The notes: generated from the sequence alone by a model not told the origin. 64,000 nucleotides of DNA from an uncultured Clostridia bacterium (GCA_934454145.1 CAKSFT010000001.1:186001-250000), one strand, 5' to 3'; positions 37,363 to 46,332 are shown, counted from the stretch's first letter. Numbers and translations: made by a program.

Positions 37363-37376
37363 AATTTCTCGCCTCC

Positions 37377-40028
37377 TTATCTGTATACAAAGAACTCAAC
37401 CGCTTCATTGTATCTTTTTCTCGCCACAATCTCATCGCCTTTTCTCACATCATTCATCGTGATGGCAGAAACATTCACTTTCTTTGCACCTTTCTTTTCT
37501 ATCAGATAATAATATTTTGTCCCCTCATACGCCGTTGTCAGATGCGCCGGGAACATCTTTCCCTGGACATTCACAAGCACAGCCGTGCTCCCCTTTTCGG
37601 CACAGGTGCCGTAAGATATCGTCAGATGCCCAAATGCATTTGTGTCACCGCCCTCATTTCTCGCATTTCCTCTGTCGTCCTGTTTAAACAGATATCTGTA
37701 GCTCCTGATATTGTCACTGTTGTCAATACCCAACAGCAATACGTCCCCCGGCTTTGCGTCTGCCGCCGTCTTTCCGCCGCAGCCGTGCCAGCCCTGCGGA
37801 TCCACGGCTTTTGCATCTTCGGCAAAAAACGCCTCTTTTTCTGTCCCTTTTTGCATATATGTAAGCTTCAGCTTTTCCATTCCGTCTGAGTCAGCCTCAT
37901 ATGAAAGCTTTTTCACCACAGCCGCAAAGTCGGTGTTTTCCACAGTCGCCTCCACACCGTCATTGCTTTCTGTCAAAATCACCTCCGGCTTATACAGCTT
38001 GTCAACATTGTAAAGCTTCACTGTCGCACCTTTTGTAAAGGCAAAAGACAACCCCATTGACCTGCCGCTTTTTACGTCATACTGCGTTTTGTCCGCTTTG
38101 TTTTCCTCTTTTTGCGGTGCATAAAAGATATTTACGGCGTTGTTGTTCACAAGATATTTAAATGCCAGCACCCCAAAATAGCTGTAACCTATGCTCCATT
38201 CCCCTCCGCTCACGTCAGAAAGATTTTCGCACAAAGGATACGGGTCGTTTCCCGGCTCTTTGTCCGCAATGTTCTTCGGCAGAATCAGCGTAGTCAGTTC
38301 CCCTGCCTCATTCTCCGCAAACATAACCATGCCATACCTGTAATTTTTCGTCTGCGCCACATACCGATATGCAGCTTCTCTTTCCATTTTTTTGCCATAC
38401 AAAAATTCACTGTCGTCAGAATAAACCCTGACCTTTTCTGCAAAGTCAAGCCTTTTCTCTTCCTTATCCAATGTAAATATTTTTGCAAAATAATCTTCCT
38501 CCGTGCTGTCGCCGACAATTTTCATGAGATATCCGTACGTGAATTCGCCTTCTGTTTTTGCAAAAACAATTTTATTGTCCCCGGCGATATATGCCGTTAT
38601 ATAATTTCCTGTCGTCAGGCGATACTCAAAATCTTCGTTTTCGCAATCACGCTGATACTCTTTTGCCAACTCGTATTCCGTGCCGCCAATCGAAAAATAT
38701 CGTTTCCCGTTTTCCTCCCGTATTCCTTCCAGTGTGCCCTTGATTTCGTTTCTTGCCACTGTGACGGAATAATATTTCCCCCCCGACACCAAGTCGGATT
38801 TCTTTATCATCACCGTGTCGTTTTCCAAAAGCATTGCAAGTGCAAAGCCCATGCCGTCCTTATAAAATTCCGCTATGTCATCATCTTCAAATTTCAGGCT
38901 TCCCTTGCCGTTCGCAAAAGCAATGGTATTGTCATTGGGATAAACAGTTTCGACAAGCTCATATTGATATCTGACAAGCTTTATTATGTCTGCATTTGCG
39001 TCGCTGTCGTTGTCAATCAGAACCGCATTGTCAAAATCGTCAAACACCCCGTTTTTTTGACAATACTCCACATTCCCCAGGTACGAGCTGTTTAAAAGTA
39101 CACACGCACGGTCACTGATTTTCACCTTTTTTTCACGCGTACCGTCATAGTAGAAAAAACTCTTCTCATCAATTTTTTCATAGTCGTCAAACTTCACCTG
39201 TGTGATACTGTTTTTCTTCGAAAGCTCCACTGCGACAATTTTCTCGCCGTCCTTATCGATATATGCCTTCACACACATTCCCAAAATTTCGTCGGCGTCA
39301 TATTCCAAATCACAGTCATAGCTGACATGGTTGATTGCCAACTGATTCTTCCTGTAATTTGTGCTTGTTATGTATGCCGAAAACTGCCCTGCGGCAGTGA
39401 CAATCCCCTCTTCCGTCCGTATATTCTGCGCTGACAGCAATGTGTTGTCGCCGTCATATCCGTACGAAACGCCGTCACCGTTGATTTTTACATCTGCCAT
39501 CGGCACAGACAATGCATTATAAAGGATTCTTAAAATATCATCTCTCACAAATCCTGCCGTATTGCTTACTCCGTCAAGCATGCCTGTTTCCTCCGCAATA
39601 GTCATATATCCCGTCGGATAACCGCCCCTGACGTTTGCCATGTCGGTATAGTTCATCGCCGACAAAAGCACTTTTACACACTGCTCGGCGCTTATCGCCT
39701 CCTCCGGCGCAAAATATTCTTTCGAATAGCCGTTTATGATTCCTTTTTTATACGCAGTTATGACATCATTATAATATTCATAATCGGCATCAACGTCCAC
39801 AAAATACATTTCACCGCTGCCGGTATAATCCATGACCTCAATCCCCAGCAGACGCAGTGCCATTTTGGTGAACTCTCCCCTGGTGACGGTTTCCTCCTCT
39901 TTTGCGTCCTCCAAAACCCCCAGCATCGCAAGGGTATCCCTATACCGGTCATTGTCTGCGGCGGCGTGTCCGGTCAGCAAACCCACGCTCAGCGCCATGC
40001 TCAATATTATAGATATAATTTTCTTCAT
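37377..40028 (-). CDS. Exported SLH-domain surface protein
   Basis: 883 residues. Signal peptide 1-24. Residues 27-175 hold two to three S-layer homology repeats (AMLGVLEDAKEEETVTRGEF, AYKKGIINGYSKEYFAPEEA), which anchor proteins to secondary cell-wall polymers. The remaining ~700 residues are beta-rich with repeated KISDRACVLL-, YSVTVARNEIKGTL-like passages and no recognised enzyme motif. Its ATG overlaps the stop of the upstream SLH gene (ATGA), so the two are made together. Probably structural or involved in holding the degrading proteins at the surface. Confidence 0.82.
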   Translation of the reverse strand: MKKIISIILSMALSVGLLTGHAAADNDRYRDTLAMLGVLEDAKEEETVTRGEFTKMALRLLGIEVMDYTGSGEMYFVDVDADYEYYNDVITAYKKGIINGYSKEYFAPEEAISAEQCVKVLLSAMNYTDMANVRGGYPTGYMTIAEETGMLDGVSNTAGFVRDDILRILYNALSVPMADVKINGDGVSYGYDGDNTLLSAQNIRTEEGIVTAAGQFSAYITSTNYRKNQLAINHVSYDCDLEYDADEILGMCVKAYIDKDGEKIVAVELSKKNSITQVKFDDYEKIDEKSFFYYDGTREKKVKISDRACVLLNSSYLGNVEYCQKNGVFDDFDNAVLIDNDSDANADIIKLVRYQYELVETVYPNDNTIAFANGKGSLKFEDDDIAEFYKDGMGFALAMLLENDTVMIKKSDLVSGGKYYSVTVARNEIKGTLEGIREENGKRYFSIGGTEYELAKEYQRDCENEDFEYRLTTGNYITAYIAGDNKIVFAKTEGEFTYGYLMKIVGDSTEEDYFAKIFTLDKEEKRLDFAEKVRVYSDDSEFLYGKKMEREAAYRYVAQTKNYRYGMVMFAENEAGELTTLILPKNIADKEPGNDPYPLCENLSDVSGGEWSIGYSYFGVLAFKYLVNNNAVNIFYAPQKEENKADKTQYDVKSGRSMGLSFAFTKGATVKLYNVDKLYKPEVILTESNDGVEATVENTDFAAVVKKLSYEADSDGMEKLKLTYMQKGTEKEAFFAEDAKAVDPQGWHGCGGKTAADAKPGDVLLLGIDNSDNIRSYRYLFKQDDRGNARNEGGDTNAFGHLTISYGTCAEKGSTAVLVNVQGKMFPAHLTTAYEGTKYYYLIEKKGAKKVNVSAITMNDVRKGDEIVARKRYNEAVEFFVYR

Positions 40029-42850
40029 CTGTCTGTTTCCTCCGCCATAGTAATCATTTTATCAATCAATACAGCCGCCTGTGCCTTTGTCGCATTCGCT
40101 TTTGGCATCATCGTGCCGTCCCCCATTCCGTTTACAAGGTTCAGCCCTGTGCAAATTCCCACAGCTTCTTTTGCCCACGGCGATATGCTGTTTTTGTCCG
40201 AAAACGTGATGTCTGCGCTTTTTGCCGCAATCTTTTTGTATTTCGCTATGTTTGCAAAAACCACACACATTTCTTCTCTTGTGATGAAAGCTGTCGGACG
40301 GAAAGACGCGCCGTCGCCGTTCATTATTCCGGCATTTTTTACACTGCACACATCATCAGCATACCATTCGCTCCCGTCGACATCGATAAACAAATCGGCA
40401 TACTGTGTTTTGAGTCCCAACATTCTGTTTATCAGCGCGGCAAATTCCGCACGGGTTATATTCTTGTCCGGATAGAATTTTCTGCCATCGCCCTTCACCG
40501 TTCCTGTTTCGAAAAGCTTTTCGATGCTCTTCTGCGCCCAATGCCCCGCTATGTCGTTCAAGCTTACTATCTCGGGTTCTTCCTCCTGTTTTTCCTCATT
40601 TTCTTTGGTGAATCCGATGGGCGCGGATATCGACGCACCGCCGGAATTTTTTGACCCTCCTCCGCCGGAACCGCCGCCGGAATTGCTCTTTTTCTTAATC
40701 TCCGCGGTCGCCTCCGCCGGCATTCCTTCATACGGGAATTCTGCCGACACAGGGGTGACCCTCACAATGAGGGTGCCCCAGGCGCTGTCCGCAAGCGGAA
40801 TCCCCAAGCCTTCGCCTGCCGGTTTTCCGTTCAGGAACCATTCCACCTTTGTGGCGCCTTCTTTGTCGCCGTTTGCGTCAAAGAAGGTATACAAAACCGC
40901 TGCACTGCTCCCCTGCTTTGCATTTGTTATTTCTATGTCTTTTGCTTCCGGTCTGAAAAAGGACATCAGCGGTTTTGAAACATACTTTTGTCCGACCCCA
41001 AACTCTCCCCTGTTTTTCGGAGTCACCTCTGCCATTATGTAACAATCCGCGTCACTTTCCGTCATCACATATTCTTTTTTTCCGTCGTTGTCAATTTTTT
41101 CTTTTATATTCCCCTCCCCGTCTGTTCTGTACCATTCGATTAGGGTTCCGTCCTCTTCGTCGCCGTTTTTGTCTTTATATGTATATTCTGCCGTGAGTGT
41201 TTGCCCGTGCTTTACAGAACCGCTTATGGCTACCTCCCCGTCGATATACGGTTTTGCCGGGAGGGCAAAAACCGCGCTCTCTTCTTTTTTGCCATCAAAA
41301 GGCTCTTTGTCTGCCCTCGGTACAACGGTGAATTTTACATATCCACCCTCCATGTCCTCTGTGACAGTGATGGTTTTTTGGTCGGAAATCACCACAAAGT
41401 CCCCGTCCTCTTTTTTCGAGAAATACCATTCAATCACGGAATCTCTTTCGCTGTCGCCGTTGTGGTCGACAAATTCATATTCTGCCGTCAGGCTCAGCCC
41501 GTCTTTCACAACATTCAGATTCTTTGCCAGCGGCGCCTTTTCCCCAACGACAGCAAAACCAATGCTTTTTACCTCTTCTTTTCCGTTTTTGCTTGCCTTT
41601 ATACGCAGAATATATTGCCCTTCGCGGTCAATCACCGTTCCCGATATGTATTCCGCAAAAACTTCCCCGTTCTCCGACAATTCCGCCGAAACCGATGTCC
41701 CCTCAAGTGCGGAAAACACAGCCGCAGCACTTTTGTTATAGCTTGCGCCGTCCGAAACCCCGGAAATCTGCGGCATTATGCTGATTGTTCCAAAACCAAA
41801 TTCATAATCTCCGCCCATCTGTGCATACCCGCTGTCTTTTGCTTTTGCGCCTTTTGTCACCTCCACGCGGTATTCCGCACCAAAGTCCATTCCTCCGTCG
41901 ATTCTGACAACGGCATGATTCCCCTCTGTCCCGACGGCAAATCCGCTGTCCTGTTTTTCACCGTTTTTGTATATCCCGATGTAATCCGCGATATTTTCTC
42001 CCGGTTCTGTGTTGAACTCAATCCGTATATCACTCATGTCGTCTACATTGGTGCTTTTGTCCTTCGGCTCTGTGCTTTTCACGGCAAACTCCGCTTTTTC
42101 TATCAGTATGTTGTCAATATATGTGACCGCATCGCGCAGATTATCGGTGTCATAATCCCAGCCTGTATTTGCATTGTTTTTCACAGGATTGTCAATTCCC
42201 CATACAAGTCTGTATATGTCGCTTGCAGCGATATCTTTCTTTTTGTGCTGCATTACTCTTTTTCCGTCTTTGTATACCTCCATCTGCGCCGTATGATTTC
42301 CAAAATCGACGGTATATTCAAAGTGTGCATAATCATTGCCTATAAGATTTTTATAATGATTTATATATGTTCCGAAATTGATATCAAACATTCCACCGTC
42401 ACTAAAAAGTAAAGGCGCATATATTGCATTTGTTTTTCCCTGAAGTCCGCCGAGCGTCCCATATGCCCCGCTTGCAACGCTGAGCCTTATGTCAAATGAC
42501 ACCTTGTAAACCCCGTCCCCTTCCGATGCGTTCAGCTCATAAACCGCGCGAAAAGATGACGTGTCACCTATGTTTTTCGTCAGCTTCAGGGCTTTTGAAC
42601 CTGTCACACCGTCCGTTTCAATCTGTGCTTTGTTATCGGTATTCATCCCCTCAAATCTCAGTATACCGGCGGCGGTTTCCTGTTTGTTTGCCAGCTCCTC
42701 GTTTTCAGAATAGTTTTCAAAATCAATCCTCTCAATCACTCTGCCAAAACCGCTGTCCGCCGACGCACTCACCGCCATTGATAAATTCAGTAAAATTGAC
42801 ATTGCCATATTCGCCGCAAAAAATTTTCTCAATACAATTTTGTGTTTCAT
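40025..42850 (-). CDS. Surface-anchored module protein with three C-terminal SLH repeats
   Basis: 941 residues from the ATG at 42850; longer frame starts lack a suitable site. Signal peptide, one carbohydrate-binding-like module of the same family as in the two giants (about 30-270; TDGVTGSKALKLTK, VTYIDNILIEK), a Big_5 Ig domain (270-360), three ~95-residue Ig-like repeats with KHGQTLTAEYTYKDKNGDEE, a Gly/Ser linker and three SLH repeats to the end (AGHWAQKSIEKLFETGTVKG, ITREEMCVVFANIAKYKKIA). It is the first gene of the operon and looks like the anchor that ties the shared binding module to the S-layer. Confidence 0.88.
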   Translation of the reverse strand: MKHKIVLRKFFAANMAMSILLNLSMAVSASADSGFGRVIERIDFENYSENEELANKQETAAGILRFEGMNTDNKAQIETDGVTGSKALKLTKNIGDTSSFRAVYELNASEGDGVYKVSFDIRLSVASGAYGTLGGLQGKTNAIYAPLLFSDGGMFDINFGTYINHYKNLIGNDYAHFEYTVDFGNHTAQMEVYKDGKRVMQHKKKDIAASDIYRLVWGIDNPVKNNANTGWDYDTDNLRDAVTYIDNILIEKAEFAVKSTEPKDKSTNVDDMSDIRIEFNTEPGENIADYIGIYKNGEKQDSGFAVGTEGNHAVVRIDGGMDFGAEYRVEVTKGAKAKDSGYAQMGGDYEFGFGTISIMPQISGVSDGASYNKSAAAVFSALEGTSVSAELSENGEVFAEYISGTVIDREGQYILRIKASKNGKEEVKSIGFAVVGEKAPLAKNLNVVKDGLSLTAEYEFVDHNGDSERDSVIEWYFSKKEDGDFVVISDQKTITVTEDMEGGYVKFTVVPRADKEPFDGKKEESAVFALPAKPYIDGEVAISGSVKHGQTLTAEYTYKDKNGDEEDGTLIEWYRTDGEGNIKEKIDNDGKKEYVMTESDADCYIMAEVTPKNRGEFGVGQKYVSKPLMSFFRPEAKDIEITNAKQGSSAAVLYTFFDANGDKEGATKVEWFLNGKPAGEGLGIPLADSAWGTLIVRVTPVSAEFPYEGMPAEATAEIKKKSNSGGGSGGGGSKNSGGASISAPIGFTKENEEKQEEEPEIVSLNDIAGHWAQKSIEKLFETGTVKGDGRKFYPDKNITRAEFAALINRMLGLKTQYADLFIDVDGSEWYADDVCSVKNAGIMNGDGASFRPTAFITREEMCVVFANIAKYKKIAAKSADITFSDKNSISPWAKEAVGICTGLNLVNGMGDGTMMPKANATKAQAAVLIDKMITMAEETDR

Positions 42851-42934
42851 TCTCCGAATACCTCCATAACATAGCGCAAAATTTACCATATTTTTAGTAT
42901 TTTTCTTCTATTTTTGTTTATATCCTACAAATAT

Positions 42935-42963
42935 ATTATAATATACCCCCATCATCTTGTCAA
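42935..42963 (-). promoter_or_regulatory. Perfect consensus promoter of the second surface-protein operon
   Basis: TTGACA (42963-42958), 17 bases, TATAAT (42940-42935), about 80 bases before the ATG. Its -35 overlaps that of the divergent AraC promoter. Confidence 0.8.
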
Positions 42964-42985
42964 TTCCAAAAAAAAGGAATATACT
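42957..42985 (+). promoter_or_regulatory. Promoter of the second AraC-type regulator
   Basis: TTGTCA (42957-42962), 17 bases, TATACT (42980-42985). The -35 shares five base pairs with the opposite promoter. Confidence 0.65.
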
Positions 42986-43082
42986 TAAGAAAATTAGATA
43001 TGTCGCAAAATGCACATGTCACGCAAAAATCCGCCCGGCAACCTGTGACATCGCATCGCCGCGGCAGAATGGAGGCTTTTTT

Positions 43083-43952
43083 ATGGACACAATCACTTTT
43101 CAGCCCTTTGCCGGAATCAGAAAAAATGCAATTGATTATCTCAACGACGTTTATGTGCGCAAAAGCCAAATAAAATACGATATCAATTTTCCCATGATGT
43201 TCCACGACTATTTTGAAATGGAGCTTATTCTTTCCGGGAAGGCAATATTCTCCCTGCCGGGCAGTGACGGCATTGTCCTTCTGCCCGGCTCGGTTTATTT
43301 CACCTCCCCCGTGCACGCACATGCCGTTTCTTTCGAAAAAAACACAGTCCTTTTTAACGTCAGCTTTGCCGGCAACCTCCTGCCGGACAGAATATCCGAT
43401 ATTCTGAAAGAACGCTCCAAACCCTTGCTCGCGGCTTTCGGCCAAGATGATTTTGGCGCCATATCCGACATGTTTGAGCAAACACTGACCGAATTTTCCA
43501 CACACTTGCCGATGTACAAAACCGTGATATCAAATGTTGTACAAAACATAATAATCATGCTGCTGCGCCTTGCCCCGGACGATTCCGAAAACAGCGCCTC
43601 TCTTGCACAGCAATGCCTGTTCATCATCCACAACAACTTCAAAGAAAACCTTTCCCTTGCCGACGTTGCCGCCACGCTCAACGTCACAGCGTCATACCTC
43701 GGCAAGCTGTTCAAAAAGAACTTTAACTGCAGTTTCAACAATTATCTGAACTCTCTCAAAATTTCATATGCCCAATCCATGCTTGCCGCGACAAACAGCA
43801 GCATCAGAAAAATCGCGCTGACATCGGGGTTCCAGTCGGTGGAATATTTCAATTATATATTCAAAAAACACACCAATCTCTCTCCTTCGGAATACAGAAA
43901 AAGCTTCCCCGACATCGAAACACAGCTCAGAGAATTTTTGGCACGTCCATAA
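43083..43952 (+). CDS. AraC-family transcriptional regulator
   Basis: 289 residues from the ATG at 43083, which has GGAGG 7 bases upstream; the frame is open 42 codons further but without a site. N-terminal cupin sensor (about 20-140; MFHDYFEMELILSGKAIFSL, LLPGSVYFTSPVHAH) and C-terminal double HTH (LADVAATLNVTASYLGKLFK; IRKIALTSGFQSVEYFNYIF; then TNLSPSEYRKSF). Divergent from the nine-gene surface/glycosidase cluster, mirroring the arrangement at 13.5 kb. Probable sugar-responsive regulator of that operon; because the promoters share a -35, binding there would affect both. Confidence 0.92.
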   Translation: MDTITFQPFAGIRKNAIDYLNDVYVRKSQIKYDINFPMMFHDYFEMELILSGKAIFSLPGSDGIVLLPGSVYFTSPVHAHAVSFEKNTVLFNVSFAGNLLPDRISDILKERSKPLLAAFGQDDFGAISDMFEQTLTEFSTHLPMYKTVISNVVQNIIIMLLRLAPDDSENSASLAQQCLFIIHNNFKENLSLADVAATLNVTASYLGKLFKKNFNCSFNNYLNSLKISYAQSMLAATNSSIRKIALTSGFQSVEYFNYIFKKHTNLSPSEYRKSFPDIETQLREFLARP

Positions 43953-44023
43953 GTTTTTTTGGCATAAAAGAGAATATCGATTCTTTCTCAAAAATATTTT
44001 TTCAAATTTTTGCAAAAAAACTA

Positions 44024-44052
44024 TTGACAGACGAAAACAACAGTGCTATAAT
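44024..44052 (+). promoter_or_regulatory. Consensus cysK promoter
   Basis: TTGACA, 17 bases, TATAAT, leaving a ~160-base leader before cysK. Confidence 0.82.
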
Positions 44053-44102
44053 ATAACCTATAAAAGCAGTAGGAATTGTAGGAATTATGGAGGCGGTTTG
44101 AA

Positions 44103-44132
44103 ATGACGTTACATAAAACCATGCGATGTTGA
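44103..44132 (+). CDS. Nine-residue leader peptide MTLHKTMRC upstream of cysK
   Basis: A GGAGG sits 9 bases before the ATG, a better site than that of cysK itself. The tiny frame ends in a Cys codon and stops at TGA. A cysteine codon next to the stop of a leader in front of cysteine synthase suggests translation-dependent control by cysteine supply. Between it and cysK, CTTATCA and TGATAAG (44155-44173) can form a hairpin, and GCCC there could alternatively pair with GGGC at about 44191. Seen by eye; regulation is inferred. Confidence 0.5.
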   Translation: MTLHKTMRC

Positions 44133-44217
44133 CGCAAAATAAGAAAAAGATGTTCTTATCAGCCCGTGATAAGGCAGAATTTTATATTTTATGGGCAGAA
44201 AGGTAAAGGAATTTATT

Positions 44218-45147
44218 ATGAAAATTTATGACAAAATCACTGATTTAATCGGCGGCACACCGCTTTTAGAACTGAAAAATTATGAAAAGGAAAACAATCT
44301 TGAGGCAACAATCCTTGCGAAGCTGGAATATTTTAACCCGGCAGGCAGTGTAAAAGACAGAATTGCCAAAGCGATGATTGACGAAGCGGAGGAAAAAGGT
44401 ATATTGAAGCCGGGCGCGGTAATAATCGAACCCACAAGCGGCAACACCGGCATCGGTCTTGCCGCGGTTGCGGCGTCAAGAGGATACAAAATTATCCTCA
44501 CAATGCCCGACACAATGAGCGTGGAGCGCAGAAATCTCCTCAAGGCATACGGGGCAGAACTTGTCCTCACAGAAGGTGCAAAAGGCATGAAGGGCGCAAT
44601 CGCAAAAGCCGAAGAGCTTGCCAAAGACACACCCAACAGCTTCATCCCCAGCCAGTTCACAAACGCCGCAAACCCGGCAGCGCACAAAAAAACCACAGGT
44701 CCGGAAATATGGAAGGACACCGACGGCAAGGTAGACATTTTCGTCGCAGGCGTCGGCACGGGCGGCACTGTTTCCGGGGTCGGCGAATACTTGAAGTCCC
44801 AAAACCCCGACATCAAGGTGGTTGCGGTTGAACCCGCCGGCTCGCCCGTTTTGTCAAAAGGCACACCCGGGCCGCACAAAATCCAGGGCATTGGTGCAGG
44901 TTTTGTGCCCGAAACCCTGAATACAAAAATATATGACGAAATCATAGCTGTCGAAAACGAAGATGCCTTTAAAACCGGCAGAGCGATTGCAAGAAAAGAA
45001 GGCGTTTTGGTCGGCATTTCTTCCGGCGCGGCAGTATATGCGGCGACAGAGCTTGCAAAGCGCCCCGAAAACAAGGGGAAAATCATTGTTGCCCTCCTCC
45101 CCGACACGGGCGACAGATATCTCTCCACACCAATGTTCTCCGAATAA
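44218..45147 (+). CDS. cysK: Cysteine synthase A (O-acetylserine sulfhydrylase)
   Basis: 309 residues from the ATG at 44218 (AAAGG 8 bases upstream). A PLP enzyme making cysteine from O-acetylserine and sulfide. Motifs: LIGGTPLLELKNYE, the PLP lysine in NPAGSVKDRIAKAM, the substrate loop PTSGNTGIGLAAVAASRGYK, the phosphate-binding GTGGTVSGVGEYLK and SSGAAVYAATELA near the end. Length and order are typical of CysK, not of cystathionine beta-synthase (no CBS tail). Monocistronic with its own leader; no cysE or sulfate genes are adjacent. Confidence 0.97.
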   Translation: MKIYDKITDLIGGTPLLELKNYEKENNLEATILAKLEYFNPAGSVKDRIAKAMIDEAEEKGILKPGAVIIEPTSGNTGIGLAAVAASRGYKIILTMPDTMSVERRNLLKAYGAELVLTEGAKGMKGAIAKAEELAKDTPNSFIPSQFTNAANPAAHKKTTGPEIWKDTDGKVDIFVAGVGTGGTVSGVGEYLKSQNPDIKVVAVEPAGSPVLSKGTPGPHKIQGIGAGFVPETLNTKIYDEIIAVENEDAFKTGRAIARKEGVLVGISSGAAVYAATELAKRPENKGKIIVALLPDTGDRYLSTPMFSE

Positions 45148-45157
45148 TAAAAACAGA

Positions 45158-45370
45158 TAGGTAATTGTAAAATGTAAATTTTACAATTAGCCACCATTTT
45201 TATGGGAGATTGGGGGTGCCAACCCCTGACCGGTAATCAAAAATGACGACATGTGCGTCATTTTTGGCTGAAATAAAAAGTTTCAACCTGCCGTAAAATT
45301 AAAATGGGATGGAACTTTTTATTTCTACCCAAGAATTTTAATTGGAAAACGTTAGTTTTACAATTACCTA
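45158..45370 (+). mobile_element. MITE-like repeat, copy 2 (213 bp)
   Basis: Starts TAGGTAATTGTAAAA and ends TTTTACAATTACCTA; the interior matches copy 1 nearly throughout, including TGACGACATGTGCGTCA and the paired AAATAAAAAGTT/AACTTTTTATTT arms. It begins 10 bases after the cysK stop, and its antisense frame creates a spurious start for an open frame antisense to cysK. A clear target duplication is not visible. It occupies most of the 368-base space between cysK and the ferredoxin-type gene. Confidence 0.82.
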
Positions 45371-45391
45371 ATAGAAACGGACTGCAAACAA

Positions 45392-45433
45392 ACCGAACCC
45401 ATCGGAGTACACACGTACGCCGTTGGATTCGGT
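45392..45433. other. Palindrome with evenly spaced mismatches
   Basis: Outer arms ACCGAA/TTCGGT, then CCA/TGG, CGG/CCG and GTAC/GTAC, each separated by one unpaired position, around an ACAC loop. A T8 run lies 18 bases downstream, too far for a standard terminator. It follows the MITE and may be a weak cysK terminator or the scar of another element. Confidence 0.4.
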
Positions 45434-45515
45434 CTGCATGTTCTAAAATATTTTTTTTCAATCCTCTCAAAAGGAGCTGAAAAAATACATTTTTTACAAC
45501 CTCTTTTATTGCATC

Positions 45516-46220
45516 TTAGCTTTCTGTTATCCTCCCGTCAGTCGACACGACCGTCACATTCCACGGCAGCATCTTTCCGCTGTCCGATAGCGCCTTCACG
45601 ACTGCCTGTTCGATTCCGCCGCAGCACGGCACCTCCATTCTCACCACATGCACGCTTTTTATATTGTTGTTTTTTATGATTTCGGTCAATTTTTCAGAAT
45701 AATCCACTGCGTCCAGTTTCGGACAGCCGATAAGCGTAATGTGGTCTTTGATAAACTCCTCATGGAATCCTGCATACGCATATGCCGTGCAGTCTGCCGC
45801 AATCAAAAGCTTTGCCCCGTCAAAATAAGGCGCATTTGCCGGCACAAGCTTGATTTGCACCGGCCACTGCATAAGCTCCGATTCGCTCACTGTTTTCCTT
45901 CTGTCCTCCGTTTCTTTTTTCGCCTCTCTGTGTATGGTTCGCATTCTTGAACCGGGACAGCCTCCCGCAAATGCTGCCTGTTTTTTCCGCATGTTTTCCA
46001 TCACTGCCTTTTCGTCATATGCCGCCGCTTCCCTTTCTTCAAAAGTGATTGCCCCTGTCGGACATGTCGGCAGACAGTCCCCCAATCCATCACAAAAATC
46101 GTCGCGCAAAAGCTTTGCTTTTCCGCCCACCATGCCGATTGCCGACTCGTGGCACGCCGCCGCGCATGCTCCGCAGCCGTTGCATTTTTCTTCATCAATC
46201 TTTATTATTCTTCTTTTCAT
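45516..46220 (-). CDS. 4Fe-4S dicluster ferredoxin-type protein
   Basis: 234 residues from the ATG at 46220 (GGAGG 8 bases upstream). Two cluster-binding motifs open the protein: EEKCNGCGACAAACHESAIG and a second of the CxxCxxxCP type, DGLGDCLPTCPTGAI. A further GGCPGSRM and a C-terminal VPCCGGIEQAVVKA supply more Cys. The C-terminal ~120 residues form an alpha/beta domain (AKLLIAADCTAYAYAGFHEE). Homologues are common in anaerobic Clostridia, usually of unknown role. Divergent from a Crp/Fnr gene whose operator fits activation of this gene, so an anaerobic redox or nitric-oxide-related function is likely; inference. Confidence 0.88.
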   Translation of the reverse strand: MKRRIIKIDEEKCNGCGACAAACHESAIGMVGGKAKLLRDDFCDGLGDCLPTCPTGAITFEEREAAAYDEKAVMENMRKKQAAFAGGCPGSRMRTIHREAKKETEDRRKTVSESELMQWPVQIKLVPANAPYFDGAKLLIAADCTAYAYAGFHEEFIKDHITLIGCPKLDAVDYSEKLTEIIKNNNIKSVHVVRMEVPCCGGIEQAVVKALSDSGKMLPWNVTVVSTDGRITES

Positions 46221-46259
46221 ATATTGTTCCTCCTTCAATGCTTACCTCTCAAATATTTC

Positions 46260-46288
46260 TTGACTTTATGGCATTATTATAGTATACT
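46260..46288 (+). promoter_or_regulatory. Promoter of the Crp/Fnr gene
   Basis: TTGACT, 17 bases, TATACT. The palindromic operator lies 15-30 bases downstream, so self-repression is possible. Confidence 0.65.
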
Positions 46289-46318
46289 TTCCATACAAAG
46301 TCTGTTGTAATTCCAACA
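46276..46318 (-). promoter_or_regulatory. Crp/Fnr-type operator and -10 of the 4Fe-4S gene
   Basis: TGTTG, 6 bases, CAACA (46303-46318) is a perfect 5-bp palindrome of the Crp/Fnr layout. On the minus strand a TATAAT lies at 46281-46276 with no good -35. The operator centre is about 41.5 bases before the expected start point, the classic activator position. Confidence 0.6.
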
Positions 46319-46332
46319 AAACAGGAGAAAAT

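Noticed and set aside
44053..44217. T-box riboswitch before cysK
   Set aside because: The conserved T-box sequence and the stem I features are not seen; the leader is too short.
44280..45197. 305-residue open frame antisense to cysK
   Set aside because: It mirrors cysK codons, and its start comes from the MITE. No ribosome-binding site and no family features.
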